The notes under the pieces were generated by a model. That model saw nothing but the letters and a program-made list of their open reading frames with translations, did not search any database and was not told where the DNA came from. Both the position numbers and the translations under genes were made by a program. A stretch of 64,000 nt of DNA from Schizophyllum amplum (Eukaryota > Basidiomycota > Agaricomycetes > Agaricales > Schizophyllaceae): the NCBI GenBank assembly GCA_007026445.1, contig VDMD01000036.1, positions 1 through 64,000 of the forward strand, written 5' to 3'. Below are positions 1-12,092 of this stretch, piece after piece; positions within the stretch are counted from its first letter, which is position 1; every line of letters begins with the position of its first letter.

Positions 1-275
1 GGCAGAGTCTGTGCCACCGGCAAGCAGGGTCAAGCCTGAACTGATGGCGCATCGGGCTGCCAAAAACAACCGATATAATCCAGTACCATCCCCAAAACCC
101 ACTGTCGATGGCCCATGGACGAGTTTTGACACTGAAAAGCCGTCCGCAAATGTCAAAATGCGATCTGGGGGCCTGAAGCAGAGCCTTGCGGACGTCCGGT
201 GGGAGATTTCGGTGTGGTCAAAACGTCCGCTGAGCCCATTTTAATGCCCAAATAAATCACAATTTAATAAATGAA

Positions 276-338
276 TATTAGCAGAACCGCCTTGAAGCAG
301 AAACCTGTTCTGCTAGCAGAACCGCGGATAAGGGGGAT
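276..338 (+). repeat. Dispersed repeat, copy 1 (GCAGAACC/GGTTCTGC motif)
   Basis: About 63 bp built around TATTAGCAGAACC, CTGTTCTGCTAGCA and GCGGATAAGGGGGA. The same three blocks recur in order at 3810-3870, so this is a dispersed repeat. In this copy the GGATAAGGGGGA end runs directly into the telomere-type tract at 341. The family is not recognised. Confidence 0.6.
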
Positions 339-340
339 AA

Positions 341-378
341 ACCCTAACCCTAACCCTAACCCTAACCCTAACCCTAAC
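341..378 (+). repeat. Interstitial telomere-type (CCCTAA)n tract
   Basis: Six uninterrupted CCCTAA units plus a partial unit, the standard fungal TTAGGG telomere repeat in C-strand orientation. Non-telomeric sequence lies on both sides, so it is interstitial. It abuts the end of the dispersed repeat at 276-338, as expected if a break was filled with telomeric DNA. Confidence 0.9.
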
Positions 379-382
379 GCGG

Positions 383-422
383 GTTTTGAGAGCGGGACTT
401 TGACTTTTCAAAATGCTTCAGC
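383..422 (+). repeat. 40-bp direct repeat (second copy 1621-1660)
   Basis: A 40-bp block beginning GTTTTGAGAGCGGGACTTTG is present identically at 383-422 and 1621-1660. It does not look coding in either place. It links the two sides of the tandem duplication at 845-1207. Confidence 0.8.
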
Positions 423-844
423 TAAACGCCGCCGTGCAAGACTGCCGTGGGATGCCCAATAACGGACAGATGCAGTGCTGAACAGACGCGGGCAGGGCAA
501 GTGCATAGTATATGAAGCTGCTGCGGAAAGGTTAGCGTGAATGGGTGGGAGTAACAGCAATGTACGAAGAAGAGAATGTTGGCTTTCGTACGGCTGGGGT
601 GAGATTGTCACTGGTTGAGATCTGCCAGAGGGCGGTGGCGAGGACGGCTGTTCAAAACGTAGAGTCCAAACTATTCAAAACCTTGCCGGTGCCAGTTGGT
701 TGAGACCGGATCGATCAGCGAGCACACGAGCGTTGTTCCTTGGGCTCCGCACGTAGCAACTGTGGGGCGTATGTACAATGCGCTGGCAAGGCGTGTATGC
801 CCGGTGCGGATACAGTCTGCAGCTTGTATTCGCCCACACTACAT

Positions 845-1207
845 GACACCAGTATCACCTTTGATCAGGGTGAATTTTGCGCAATAAAGAGGGTGTACTA
901 TTCAGAGCCGGGCGATGCAAGACCTCGTCGGTGCGTTTTAAGAGCGGGGCCTTGAGTCCATGCCAAAAGCAGTGACGCGGGACAGATACGGGACGCCAAA
1001 ATGGGCCATCCTTGTTGGAGGGGTTGACACCAGTAACACCTTTGATCAGGGTGAATGTTGCGCAATAAAGAGGGTGTACTATTCAGAGCCGGGTGATCAA
1101 GACCTCGTCGGTGCGTTTTTAAGAGCGGGGCCTTGAGTCCGTGGCAAAAGCAGTGAAGCGGGACGGATACGGGACGCCAAGATGGGCCATCCTTGTTGGA
1201 GGGGTTG
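845..1207 (+). repeat. Two-copy tandem repeat, about 181 bp unit
   Basis: Positions 845-1025 and 1026-1207 align almost throughout with a few substitutions and single-base indels. Both contain TTTGATCAGGGTGAAT, GCAATAAAGAGGGTGTACTA, GACCTCGTCGGTGCGTTTT and GGGCCATCCTTGTTGGAGG. No conserved open frame spans both copies. Confidence 0.85.
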
Positions 1208-2320
1208 AAAATTCAGAGTCCCGCAACTCAAAACCCCGCATGCCGAGGTTTTGAGCTGCGGGACTCTGATTTTTGAACATCCGACGCCGGGAATGCCGCT
1301 GAACACCGAAACAGGCACACATGCCTTGCGGAAGATATAGGAGCAGGGCAACTCTGGATTATGCAATGCTTTGCTGGTGTATAGGCAGCCAGGAATAATA
1401 GCGACCATCGATCCGGGCATGTGAGGGTATAATACGGGGAGAAGAGCAGGACGGCAGGGATGGTGGCGTCCAGACCAACCAGCAACTGCACCGGCAACGT
1501 AGTGAATGATCCCTATCAGAGGGATGGGGGACAAACTAGACCCGGACGGAGAATCTCCGGTAAAGCATGCACGGGACTGAAAAAGTCAGAGTCCCACGAT
1601 TCAAAACCTTGCCGGAGCGAGTTTTGAGAGCGGGACTTTGACTTTTCAAAATGCTTCAGCCAAGAGCGGACACCGTGGACTGCCACAGGACGACCAATGA
1701 AGGACATCAGGCAACCAAGGTGTATGTGTATTATATGAAGCTCAGCAAACAGGGTAGGTAAGCCCACACGTACAAAGGTTACCGTGAAGCGGAGCAAGTA
1801 AGAGAACCTTGCGCAAGGAAGAGCAGGTTGGCTGTGGCACCCGCCGGGTTGAAATCGTTGCTGAATGAGATCTGGAACGGGGCAGTGGAAGAGTACTGCA
1901 GTCCAAATCCTAGTGCCATGGCATTCAATACCTCGCCGGAGTTCTGTGCCGGAGTTCTGTGCAACCGGGCAAGGCTGAAAAGCCGGATCCCAACAGGGAG
2001 CAGCTTATCAGTCACGCGCGGAGGTGGAGCGCACATTCTTTGACAGTGGCCGGAGGTACAATGATTGGACAAAAAGCGGAGGAAAGACTGCGGCGGGACG
2101 GGCGGCATAACGCATGAGAGAATGTCGAAAAGCGGGTAGGCCGACAGAATCGGATAAGGAAGGAGGTGTAATACCGAGAGCAGACTTGGTGAAACTCGGA
2201 CATACATTGAGGTACAAGGCACACATTCCAACAGATGCCGGCGACACTTGCAGCGAATTATGGTGGACAGAGTACAGCGAGGAAGACAATTACAACATCC
2301 CTGCCACCCAAACAAACTAA

Positions 2321-2365
2321 CCAACCAAACCCTAACCAACCAAACCCTAACCAACCAAACCCTAA
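2321..2365 (+). repeat. Three-copy 15-bp telomere-like minisatellite
   Basis: Three perfect copies of CCAACCAAACCCTAA, flanked by degenerate units to about 2395 including a TTTAGGG. The unit contains a CCCTAA core inside CCAA spacers and may be a degenerate telomere-type sequence. Confidence 0.8.
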
Positions 2366-2592
2366 CTAACCGGATCCTAACTTTAGGGATAGGTACCGTG
2401 CGCGGGCAAAAAAGACTGCGGGGTGATAAGCCAACATTATGGGATGGAAGAAGATCTGGAGATCAATGAGGAAGATAGCAGGGCAGAACAAGGATATCCC
2501 AATGGAGGCAAATAGAACTGGAGGTTGAGGTGAACAAGGCCGCCGGACATGAAAGCGGGATAAAGGGGAGGCACAGCGCGCAGTTCCAGCGG

Positions 2593-3412
2593 GCGGCTGC
2601 AGCGAGCGCGTGCACCGGCGAGGTAGGCCGCCGGCGGCAGGCGGCCAGCGGCAGGCATGCACGTCATCCGGGAACAAAAAAGCATCCGGCCGGACAGTAG
2701 CACAACGTCTGCCAACATACGAGCAGAACAACGACACAGAACAAGCAGATCCGGATGGACACCAGGAGAACGGCAGCCTGAGGGGAACAAGCACCAAGCG
2801 GGAGGGCAAGTAGGCGTGACACGGCAGAACATTTGACGATGTGCGAGAAGAACCACCGGTGGAAGTGAACAATGGCGTCGGACACCAAAGCGAAACAAAG
2901 AGAAGGCACAGTGTCGGCGCCCGGGGTGCAGCGAGCGCATGCACCGGCGAGGTGGGCCGCCGGCGGCGGGCATGCACGTCATCCGGAAACAAAAAAGCAT
3001 CCGGCGGGACGGCAGCACAACGTCTGCCAACGTACTAGCAGAACCACAGCACAGAACGAGCAGATCCGGATGGACACCAGCAGAACGGCAGCCTGAGGGG
3101 AACAAGGGAGGGCAAGTAGGCGTGACGCGGCAGAACATTTGACGATGTGCGAGAAGAACCACCGGTGGAAGTGAACAATGGTGTCGGACACCAAAGCGGA
3201 CCAAAGGGAAGGCACAGTGTCGGCGTCCGGGTGCAGTGAGCGCGTGCACCGGCGAGGTGGGCGGCCGGCGGCAGGCGGCCAGCGGCAGGAATGCACGTCA
3301 TGCGGGAACAAAAAAGGATGCGGACGGACGGCAGCACAACGTATCCCAACGTACTAGCAGAACCACAGCACAGAACGAGCAGATCCGGATGGACACCAGC
3401 AGAACGGCAGGT
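2593..3412 (+). repeat. Tandem repeat, three units of about 305-330 bp
   Basis: The landmark TGCACCGGCG occurs at 2611, 2940 and 3245, and the following AACAAAAAAG, CAGATCCGGATGGACACCAG and ACGATGTGCGAGAAGAACC blocks recur in the same order. Units differ by substitutions and small deletions. Overlapping open frames on both strands repeat with the unit, which argues against coding. Confidence 0.85.
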
Positions 3413-3809
3413 CTAGGTGAGCAAAACCGTCAGCCGGGCAAGCAGAACGATGCCGGGGTCGAACCCGCAGCAGAACTGAGATGAACACAACACAGTGCCA
3501 GATGATACGAGGAGTTGGTCACACAACAGGCAAAATAATGTGCGGCACAGCTGATGTCAACTGCAAAAGTGGGTTTGGTGGTGGTCGGTAGAGTGTACGC
3601 CTGATAAAACATGCCGAAAGGACCCCACAAAAGCGGATGTGCGTCCGGATAAAGGAAGCATTTGATGCCGGCGAGGCGACATCAAGGTTCAAACCGGCGA
3701 AGAGGGGTGCAAAAATGACCCCGACCGCCGGTGGACCGGGTGGATGACCCCCCTAAATGGCAACCCACACCCACTTTATTCCATAATAAATCGACAAATA
3801 ATTCCCTAA

Positions 3810-3870
3810 TATTAGCAGAACCATCTTTCAGCAGAACCGGTTCTGCTAGCAAAACGGCGGATAAGGGGGA
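3810..3870 (+). repeat. Dispersed repeat, copy 2
   Basis: Counterpart of 276-338. This copy contains the 16-bp palindrome GCAGAACCGGTTCTGC (3831-3846) and continues into TAGGGCCC rather than a telomeric tract. The two copies bracket the tandem repeats of the first 3.8 kb. Confidence 0.6.
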
Positions 3871-6800
3871 TAGGGCCCATAATCTGGTGGCAATATTACA
3901 GCAATTGTGGCGCATTTTGGTGGGTTAGGAACTAATCCACCGTTTTATCATCGCCGCCCCCAAGGATTTTGGGTGCATTTTTATGGCCGCATCTAACCGG
4001 TGTGATCGCCGGATTTTTTGGATCAATCACCGATCCTGCGGGCGACGGGTTGCTGCTACCGTTCAAATTCGATAGTACTGTAGTGACTAGCAGGGCGCGT
4101 GTTTGTGCGAAAGATGAAGTGCTTACTCGCCGAACTGTAGATGCTACGACGCTCGCATTTTTTCGTGACGTGTCAAAAATTCCGCGCCGAGTCGGACGCC
4201 GAGCGCGGCATTTCGGCAACTTGTCATCGACCTTGCGTACACGAAACGTCGACAGCGTCTTCATCGACGTTCTGCGCGACTTATGCAGCATTAAAGGGTG
4301 ATCTCATTGAGGACGGAGCCTAGATGCTATCTGAGCTTTACTATATCTCGCTAGACTGCCGACGAAGCGACTTAGAGAATTTTGTATCACGCAGTTGTGC
4401 AACAGTCAACATGTCGGCATCGCGGCATCTGCGTAAGCAATGCTCGTAAGTATGACCGCCATCCGATCATTCGTCTCTCGCGTCCCTCTCACTGTGACTA
4501 TGCACGCGAACGTTAACAAGAAATTTGAACGGAAACACCGTCATCAAGCTCGCCGAACGCATCGAGGACGAGCACTACGCAAAAGGATGGACAGAGCCTT
4601 TGTAGCAGGGGGGGGGAGGAGCACCACAATCGCGCCGGCGAGCGGCGCCTAGCGGACGCGAAGCAAGACGCGAAGCACGCCGAAAATTGGCGAACAGAGC
4701 CTGCGTTTGAACTGGACGAGGTGACGATGACACGTCTTGGTGCGTGTACCTCTTCCCATCTCTTACCTCTGACTTACTTGCTGCAGACGAAGCGCAGTTG
4801 CGTTCGAGTGGCTGGACCTCGACATTGCGATTGACTGGATGGGCCACGACGCCGCTATTGCGCTGCCGCGTGAGATCGTGTATCCAGCGCACCTCTGTGC
4901 ATCCAGAGCCATCAACCTCCCTCCACCACGCAATCATGAGCCAGTAGTGTCCTACGCACGCATCAGCAATACAAGTCACAAGAGTGCTCCATACGTCTAT
5001 TCCGCCCGTCTACCTACCCATCTACGATACATGCCGTCCATGCGCATGGCGAGACCGCCGATTCTATTCGTCGCGGACGACTTACACAATGCGCACGAAC
5101 GAGGGCCCGAGCGCCATCTCAACACAACCTGGGAGATCGTGCGGATGGGTAAAGCAGTCTCGCTCTCCATTATCACTGTGCGTTTGGCAACGCGCTGGGC
5201 ACATCCTCGTCAGCGCTGCTACGCTCGTGAGGATAACGGGCACTGATCACGCGTGTCACTGCTGTCGCTGCGATTGCCATTGCAAGTGGACGCGGACACG
5301 CGCGGACGTGCACTGGGAGTGTATCGTGCGGGCACGAGATGCGTTGCGGCCTTTCCCCGCAGCGAGTACGTTGACATACACCTCAGGATACGTCGGTTGT
5401 TCGAAAGATCCGGGTCAGCGCGACGACGGCCACGGAAGAGAAGCAGTGCTTACGACCTGAATTGACAAGGAGTACGTCGGGCGCATTGCAGCGGGCAAGG
5501 ATTCCACCTTGTGGGCTCCAAGACAGATGCCCCTAAGTAGGAAAGATGCATATAAGACGAGGTGAGTCGTTTTAAGTATCTCGATAGTTCCCTCATTTCC
5601 TTACTCGCTCGCACTCACTCTCCCTCACCCATCCTTCGCCCATCGCCTCTTCCGCCTTCGACACCCTTCTCTCCTTCACTCATGCATCTTCTATATGTTT
5701 CCCTTTGCTATCCTCGCCTCTGATCTCTCGCCTCGCCGATGGTATTCGCGTTACGCATGCTCGAGGTGTGCAGAGCTAGTATCTCCTTCACTTTGCTAAC
5801 TCAATTCTTTCTAGATTGCCTATCGCTTCTCTTCACAAATGACTGAGCTACGTAGTATGTTAGTTCTCTCCCTTGCCGTCACTTTCACTGATTGCTTCGT
5901 TCCTGTCCATTTCTCGTGTTATCTCAACAACGGTATTGGCGAGTCAAGCTAGTCAGGACTCAACTCACTAACATCGCTACTCGAGTTCGAGCTCGAGTAT
6001 CAACACTGCTAGTGATGTACTGTTGTTCTTATGCTCTCGAATGCTTGCACCCCTGATTCTCTTCGTCTCGCTGCTTTCGCCGTACTGATCAGTGCACGGT
6101 CAATGTAGCCCATCAACATCCACTACTCACGTAAGTCTTCCTTCACGCTCACTTTTTCTTGCACTGAGCATCTCGTTGCGATCAGCACGGTCGCTTCGCC
6201 CTCGTCGCCAAAGAGCGGGACCGCGGCAACGGCGAACACCCATGACCGCTGTGGATATGCGCTCTGGAACCGTTAGGGTGACGAGGATATAAGTGCGGAT
6301 GCAGCAGAATCATCAAGCTCGATCGGCGCGCATGGGAGGACGTGAGGGGGGGACCAGGTGTGTTCTTCTTGTTCATAACAACGCTCTCGACGCTGACAGT
6401 GACCCAGCTGCTGACGCTGCCGACCTTGCTTAAGGCGCCCACAACATCCTACACAACGGGCATGAGCTCGCCCGGCCGTTAACGTCGCCGAACATCCAGA
6501 CCGCTGTCGTATCCAAAGCCAATGCCAGACCAAGGTCTTAATGATTGTCGTCGTCGCCACCGCTGTCCACAACGAGCTCGCCCTCGATTCTCTCGTCATT
6601 GTTAATCATCTAGCACATTGTCAATGATACCGACAGCGGGAAGAGACAGTGATCGCACGATCGATCGCCCTCTGCTTCCTACCACCACCATGCCCGAGCG
6701 ACCCGCGTTCTCGACGCGCTCGACGACGAGCTCGACGTTGATATGCCCCGGTGAGTACCCCGTCAACATGAACGATGACCGCGAATTGACATGTCCAAAG

Positions 6801-7600
6801 TCGATCAACGGGTCACGACGCCAGCACCCTCAGTCCTATGGTTTGGCTAAATGGTCTGGGGACAGCCAGAGAAAGTAATTGCACCATACCCGAATACAAT
6901 CAGGCTCTGGTTAGCAAGGTCACTCCGCCACCTGCTCGCCCATTTGTCTCTGGTTGTTGCCAGAGTATGGGCCATATGCTTAGGCATATCCTCAGTCTAA
7001 GTCATGGGCTTTGATATATATTCATTGATAAGGCCCCAGACACCCATTAAATAAGAGATATACCAGTATTAAAGTGCTGTCAACGAATATATACCACGTT
7101 CGACCAATTTTGGCATCAAGCACGGGCCGGCGACGACTAGGCCGGCGACTGTGCCGGCGCTCTCCGTCCAGTCCAAAACGGACCCGCACGGGCAGCCCTG
7201 CGGGCCCGCAATGCCTCTCCTCCTGTCCACTGGAAGCCTGCCTGTCCGGCACTGTAGGTACCTCCCAGCGTAGCCTCCCGTCATGTGTGGCGGCTCCTCG
7301 CCCGAGCGCCCGGTACTCCTCCTGCCGCTACGTGATGAATACGCGGTCGCGCTCCATCCACTTCGTCTATCCGATGCCCGCCTGTTGCGTCCTTGTCGCG
7401 CGTCCTCGTGCGCCCGTCCGTCCGCGCGCCCCCTCACGCACTCCTCTGCACGCTTCTCCGTCCGCTGCTCTCGTCGTCCGCTCGTTTCCACTGTGCGCCC
7501 GTCCATCCGCGTCTCTGCTCGTCCCCTCGTAATTCCCTTGCTCGCTTGTCCACTTGTCGTCCTTGTCCCCTCCCCTCGTCCGCGCACCTTCACGCTCACA
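3871..7600. other. No recognisable gene
   Basis: About 3.7 kb with scattered short frames and several plausible donor sites (for example near 4440 and 6130), but no chain of phased exons that I can defend. Two stretches read somewhat like protein on the plus strand, about 4790-5240 and about 6300-6372. The latter reads LDRRAWEDVRG then a Cys-rich segment before stops. They may be decayed gene fragments, but no family is assignable. Confidence 0.4.
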
Positions 7601-7611
7601 CGTACAAGCGC

Positions 7612-7765
7612 GCGCCTGCTCGTCCAGCCGTCCTGCTCGTCCCTTCATCCGTGTACCCGCGCGCCCGCGCGCGCCTGCTCGCCCAGCCGTCCTGCTCGTC
7701 CCTTCATCCGTGTACCCGCGCGCCCGCGCGCGCCTGCTCGCCCAGCCGTCCTGCTAGTTCCCTCA
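7612..7765 (+). repeat. 59-bp tandem repeat
   Basis: CAGCCGTCCTGCTCGTCCC starts at 7625 and 7684, and its first ten bases recur at 7743 in a diverging third unit, giving a 59-bp period. The repeat sits in a C-rich field (7.4-7.9 kb) just downstream of the KDZ transposase stop. Open frames on both strands reflect the repeat. Confidence 0.85.
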
Positions 7766-7911
7766 TCCGCGCGCCTGCTCGCCCACTGATTCGCGCGCTC
7801 GCCGGCTCGCCTACTCAACCACTCATACGCTCCTCCGCCGGTTGTTCTCCTGCCTGCTCGCATGCTTGTTCTCGTCGTTCTTCGTCTCTCGGGTCTACAG
7901 AACTCTCGGCT

Positions 7912-10900
7912 TCAAGATCGCAGCTGCCCCCCCAATGCGTCCGTAGGTGCCTGCGTAGTTTGATCGTCGTCGATGGTCGTGGCATCGATCCCGTTGTCGT
8001 CCAAACCGAGTAGTCGCCGTGACTCGGCCAGGTGGTACTCCTGATCGTCTATCAAAGCCGTTGCGCGCTCGAAGACGAGACGCTTAGAACGTCCATGTGG
8101 CCTGTTCCACTCCTCCTGGAAACAGCCCTTCAGCGCTAACAGCTGGTCCGCGCGACGAAGCGCGTAAGCAGCGATGCCTGAGCGGTGTGTTGGGTTTGCT
8201 GCTGTCGCCGTTTCTGCGCGCGTGCGCCATAGCTCAGCTTCCTTCTCCAAGCTGCGAAGGCACCGCCGCATATCCTCCCGGAGCATCTCCACCTCTTCTG
8301 TCCAACGGCACATACGCGCGAATGCCTTCGCCCAAAGGCAGCGTACAGCTGGATGTGTGATGAGTACTATAAACCAGTCTCGGCGACCTAACTCACTCTG
8401 AGCGACCTCCTCCTCATCAATCTCTGACGGAGCGCCTTGTGCTGTCCAGATCCATGACATTTGATGCTTGCCGGTCGACACATGTATGTGACGAGGGCGC
8501 TGTGCAGTCCCCACTCGAGACGATCGAGCCATTGCATCCGCATCCGGCTCCGCCTCCTCGCCCTCCAGCTGAAGATCTCTAGCGCGCAGCTCGGGCAGCT
8601 CGTCGAAGACTGTCACGTTACGTAGACTGAGGACAGCAGCGCGCGCCGCGCGATACAGCTCCGCGTCAAGCAGCAACTTCTCCTGTAGAGTCTCTAGCAG
8701 TGCTCGCGCGCGTGTAGACTTCGATTGCCCAACGATGTGCTTGTTCTTCTGCTCGATGCTGTACTGCTTAGCGTGCAGCTTCTTCCGTAAGGCGTCGATT
8801 CCGTCGCTTGCCTGAGCTGTGCGCAATAGGAGCTCCTTTTCAGGAAGTCCCTCGGCGCAGATCATGCGGCGAACGTTCGCAGGAATACTAGATGGCAGGT
8901 AAAGCGGTATGAGTTCCGCGTCGAGGGCGCGCGTGTCGGCGGACGCCTGAGACTCGAGGTACGCAGCCAGCCCTGGCATGTAGACCTTCTGTAGTTCGCG
9001 ATACTTCGCGAGCTTTGTCAAAAACGCGCGTCGCCGCGTGTTGATGAGGCCCTCCAGATTCATCGAGATGATGCCGGGGCTCTTGAGATCTGCGAGAATA
9101 CGACGTCTGTAGAGGTCAGTTGAATTGATGTGACATGGTACCAGGGTCGCCCGACGTACTGTGAAGCCTCTAGTTGAAGCCCTGCGATCAAAAAGGCAGT
9201 CTGGCTGACGCCGTGGATATGCACGCTGCCTGTCTTGATGGCTTCCATCTCTTCCGCTTCCAACTGCCGCCGGACATCGGCCTCCGATAACGAACCTTGG
9301 AATGTTATCAGCTACGGCACTCGAGGTTTTCCAGGAGACAACTCACCCTTCGCAGGCATGGTAAACGGTGAAGAGCCTTGCCGAGTATCATCCCATTCCA
9401 AAATCGCCTTCTTCCAACGGCGCTGATCACGGGATTCCACAGTCGAGTTGACGCGCTTGAACGCCGCAACTTGAATGTCGCGTTCGTCCAGCGCGATGAC
9501 GAGGCGCCGCACATGAGTCTCGCCTGGGATACATCAGTCTTGAAATGAGCGCGCGCTACTTGACACGTACCTTGATGAATGTTCTTGTTGAAGTTCTGTG
9601 AGTCGACCTTCTCTTCGATCCAGTCATGGCGTGCGCCCTCGCCCATCTCCTTCGTTGCCCAGGCAATAGGGTTTAGGAGCGACCACACCCTCTCAATCCC
9701 TTCTCCGTCGGTACGCCCAACTCTCCGATACTTCAAGGAATGGCGCGAGCGGCAGGGCTCCTCGTGGATACCGCCATGCCAGACGGGAAGGCCGAAGACC
9801 ACCTCGACCTCTTCAAGATCGACCTGAAGCGAGGGAGGGAGCTTCGACATCCGTTCGGCGAAGTTGATGTGGTATTGACACGCGATGTCGTAGGATACTA
9901 CGATATTTGAACGAGGGCCTATGGCATTGATGACGGAGCATAGCGCGTAGTCGATGTTGCAGTACCTTAAATACGCGTCAATACGAAGGCACCGTTACTA
10001 TTAGTCCGCCGCGTACCGTTCGCCTTTCTGAAGGTCGACAAGGCCGTGAGGTTGCACGATTTCATGCCGCGCACAGATGATACCGCCCACGCCCGACACG
10101 CGTAGTCCAGTCGTAAGCTTCGTGTCCTTCTCGGCGAGGGCCTGGAAGGCTATGCACGAACTAATCTGTTCATGATGTGAGCTCGACGTCAATCGTATGC
10201 ACCATCTGGGCTTACATCTTTCTCTGACACGTATCCCTTGACATGTTCCTTATACGGAACCGTATCGACAAAGTATCCGAGACCTTCGCCCAATGCGGCT
10301 TCAGAACGTTCGTTCTTGCGTATCCGATTCTTCAAGCGGAAGTTCGCATCCACCGCCAAGATGGTCTGGAAGCGATACCTAGACGGCAGGTCAATATCGT
10401 CAATCCATTTGATGGTAAAACAATCAACATACTTCTCGTTGTCCTTCAACTCCTCCCAATTGTCGGGCAAGTTATAACCGTCTCGCGGGCAGGCCAAGCA
10501 GCGGACGGCGAGATCGGCGGGCTGAGTGGTCGCAATGTCGCCCGGCACGTTACCCCGGCCCGCCCGCTTCAAGCGCATGAGGAAGGCGTACTGGCGAGCC
10601 ATGCGCCAAAAAGCCTTCTCGCGATCCTGACCTCAACATCAGTACGCGTGCCGAAAGCCGCTGCTAGCATTCACGTACCGCAAGCCAATTCAGGTGTAAA
10701 GCGTCCGTCTGATGCTCCAGAACTTTGATGTAGTTGTGGGCGTTCACGTTGGCTTGAACGGCGGCTTGTCGGAAGAAGTCAAGTGATGAAAACGTCGCGC
10801 ACGTCTCAGGGTCAATGGCGGTAGCCGGATACCAGCGGTTCCGTAAGAGCTGAACGACGTTCGTGGCGGAGTCGGACAGTCGGCACTGGCAGTAGCGGAG

Positions 10901-11821
10901 GTGTACAGTGTGAATGGCCTGGTCTATGACGACCATCCTGCGGACGCGCTCTTCGGGATGGCGACAGGGATATCCGCCGTGCCCCAGTTGATAGACTAGA
11001 CCCAACGTTGCAAGTGTCGTCTTCTCCCAGTAAGCGCCAGTCCAGCTCTGGATGCTGGTTAGTATTCTGAACTGCTACGCGCGAGGATCACACAGCGCAC
11101 CTCAATAATGTGCAGCGGCATGCACAGATGTCGCTTCAGGCAGCAGTCCAAGCATTCATTGAAGTCACCACATTCCCAGCAACACAGCAGGCGGTTTGTG
11201 CGAGTTGCAGTGGAGTCATCGACGTCGCAGGGTTCTGCTCCGGAGGTGGCGGCGGCGGCGGCGGCGGTGGGGGAAGGTTGATATGCCTGATCATAGACAG
11301 CGAGGCAGGATGTGCAGTGAGGATTATTGAGCGCATCTCGCAAGCCGTCACCCCGAAGAAGCTCAGCGAGATAGAGCTGTTGAGAATGGTGGCGCCATGT
11401 ATCCATGGGATTGACCTGGGCGGCATCGTCATTGTAGATTCATGCAATGTTATGATAGACGCACCTGCGTTGAGCGCCCTCGCTTCATGCCAATATCGAC
11501 AAATTCATCCTCGCCTGTGTAATCCGGGCTTGCATTGTTGTCCCCGTTGGCAGCCCAGCCCGTGGCCCACTCGGGAAAGTCAAACGGCGCGTCCTCTCGC
11601 TCAAGCGCATCCCATCCGACATGAGCGCCTTGAAGATCGGACAATTTGCGTCTCTTGTTCGGAGCTGGAACTGCCCAGTCTTGAGCAGTGCACAGGACGC
11701 GTCTTCCATCTTCCGAGAGGGTGTAAGCCAAGTTGGGTGCTGAGGCGGGATCAGCGACCGCGTCGAAGTCGTGCCATATATGGTCTGCATTCTTGCGAGG
11801 TCGGCCAAATCCTGCGGGCAT
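7912..11821 (-). CDS. KDZ family transposase with CxC2-like cysteine cluster, intact
   Basis: Nine exons join in phase to 1167 residues: 11821-11465, 11415-11101, 11047-10679, 10626-10216, 10165-10017, 9965-9571, 9523-9347, 9295-9160 and 9106-7912, with 47-53 bp GT-AG introns. Residues about 150-220 carry paired Cys (CTSC, CCWEC, CLDCC) ending in LHIIE, the CxC2-like cluster tied to KDZ transposases. Then come GLVYQLGHGGYPC and YCQC, followed by the RNase H-fold core: VDANFRL (Asp440), YDIACQ (Asp560) and TDGEGIER (Glu622), the presumed DDE triad. SGVGGIICARHE and VWHGGIHEE are other family signatures. The C-terminus is helical and charged. The enzyme would cut and transfer DNA in the nucleus. 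No stop or frameshift is visible, so the copy may be active. The ATG at 11821 is the first in frame after upstream stops. Confidence 0.95.
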
Positions 11822-12092
11822 GATGGGCGAAGAGGACTGACCGATATGTGCACGTGCAACGCGTCTCAACAAAGTCTCAGCCCGAAGGCGGCTTCAAGGC
11901 GGGAGGAAGTACAACGCGCTTGTCTAAGCGCCTCAACGAAACGCGTCGCCCCGTTGACTGACGTCATTTGCTATTGTTCATGTTCCCATTGTTCTCGCGC
12001 GCCATGGGTATGTTGAAAGAGGCATCAGCATGATGACTGCCCTCATCATGCTGATGCAAGAATATATAGTTCAAATCATGTACACAGTATGT

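Noticed and set aside
3932..4301. Overlapping 110-119 codon frames on both strands
   Set aside because: No family, no preferred strand, no splice context. Cannot tell coding from chance.
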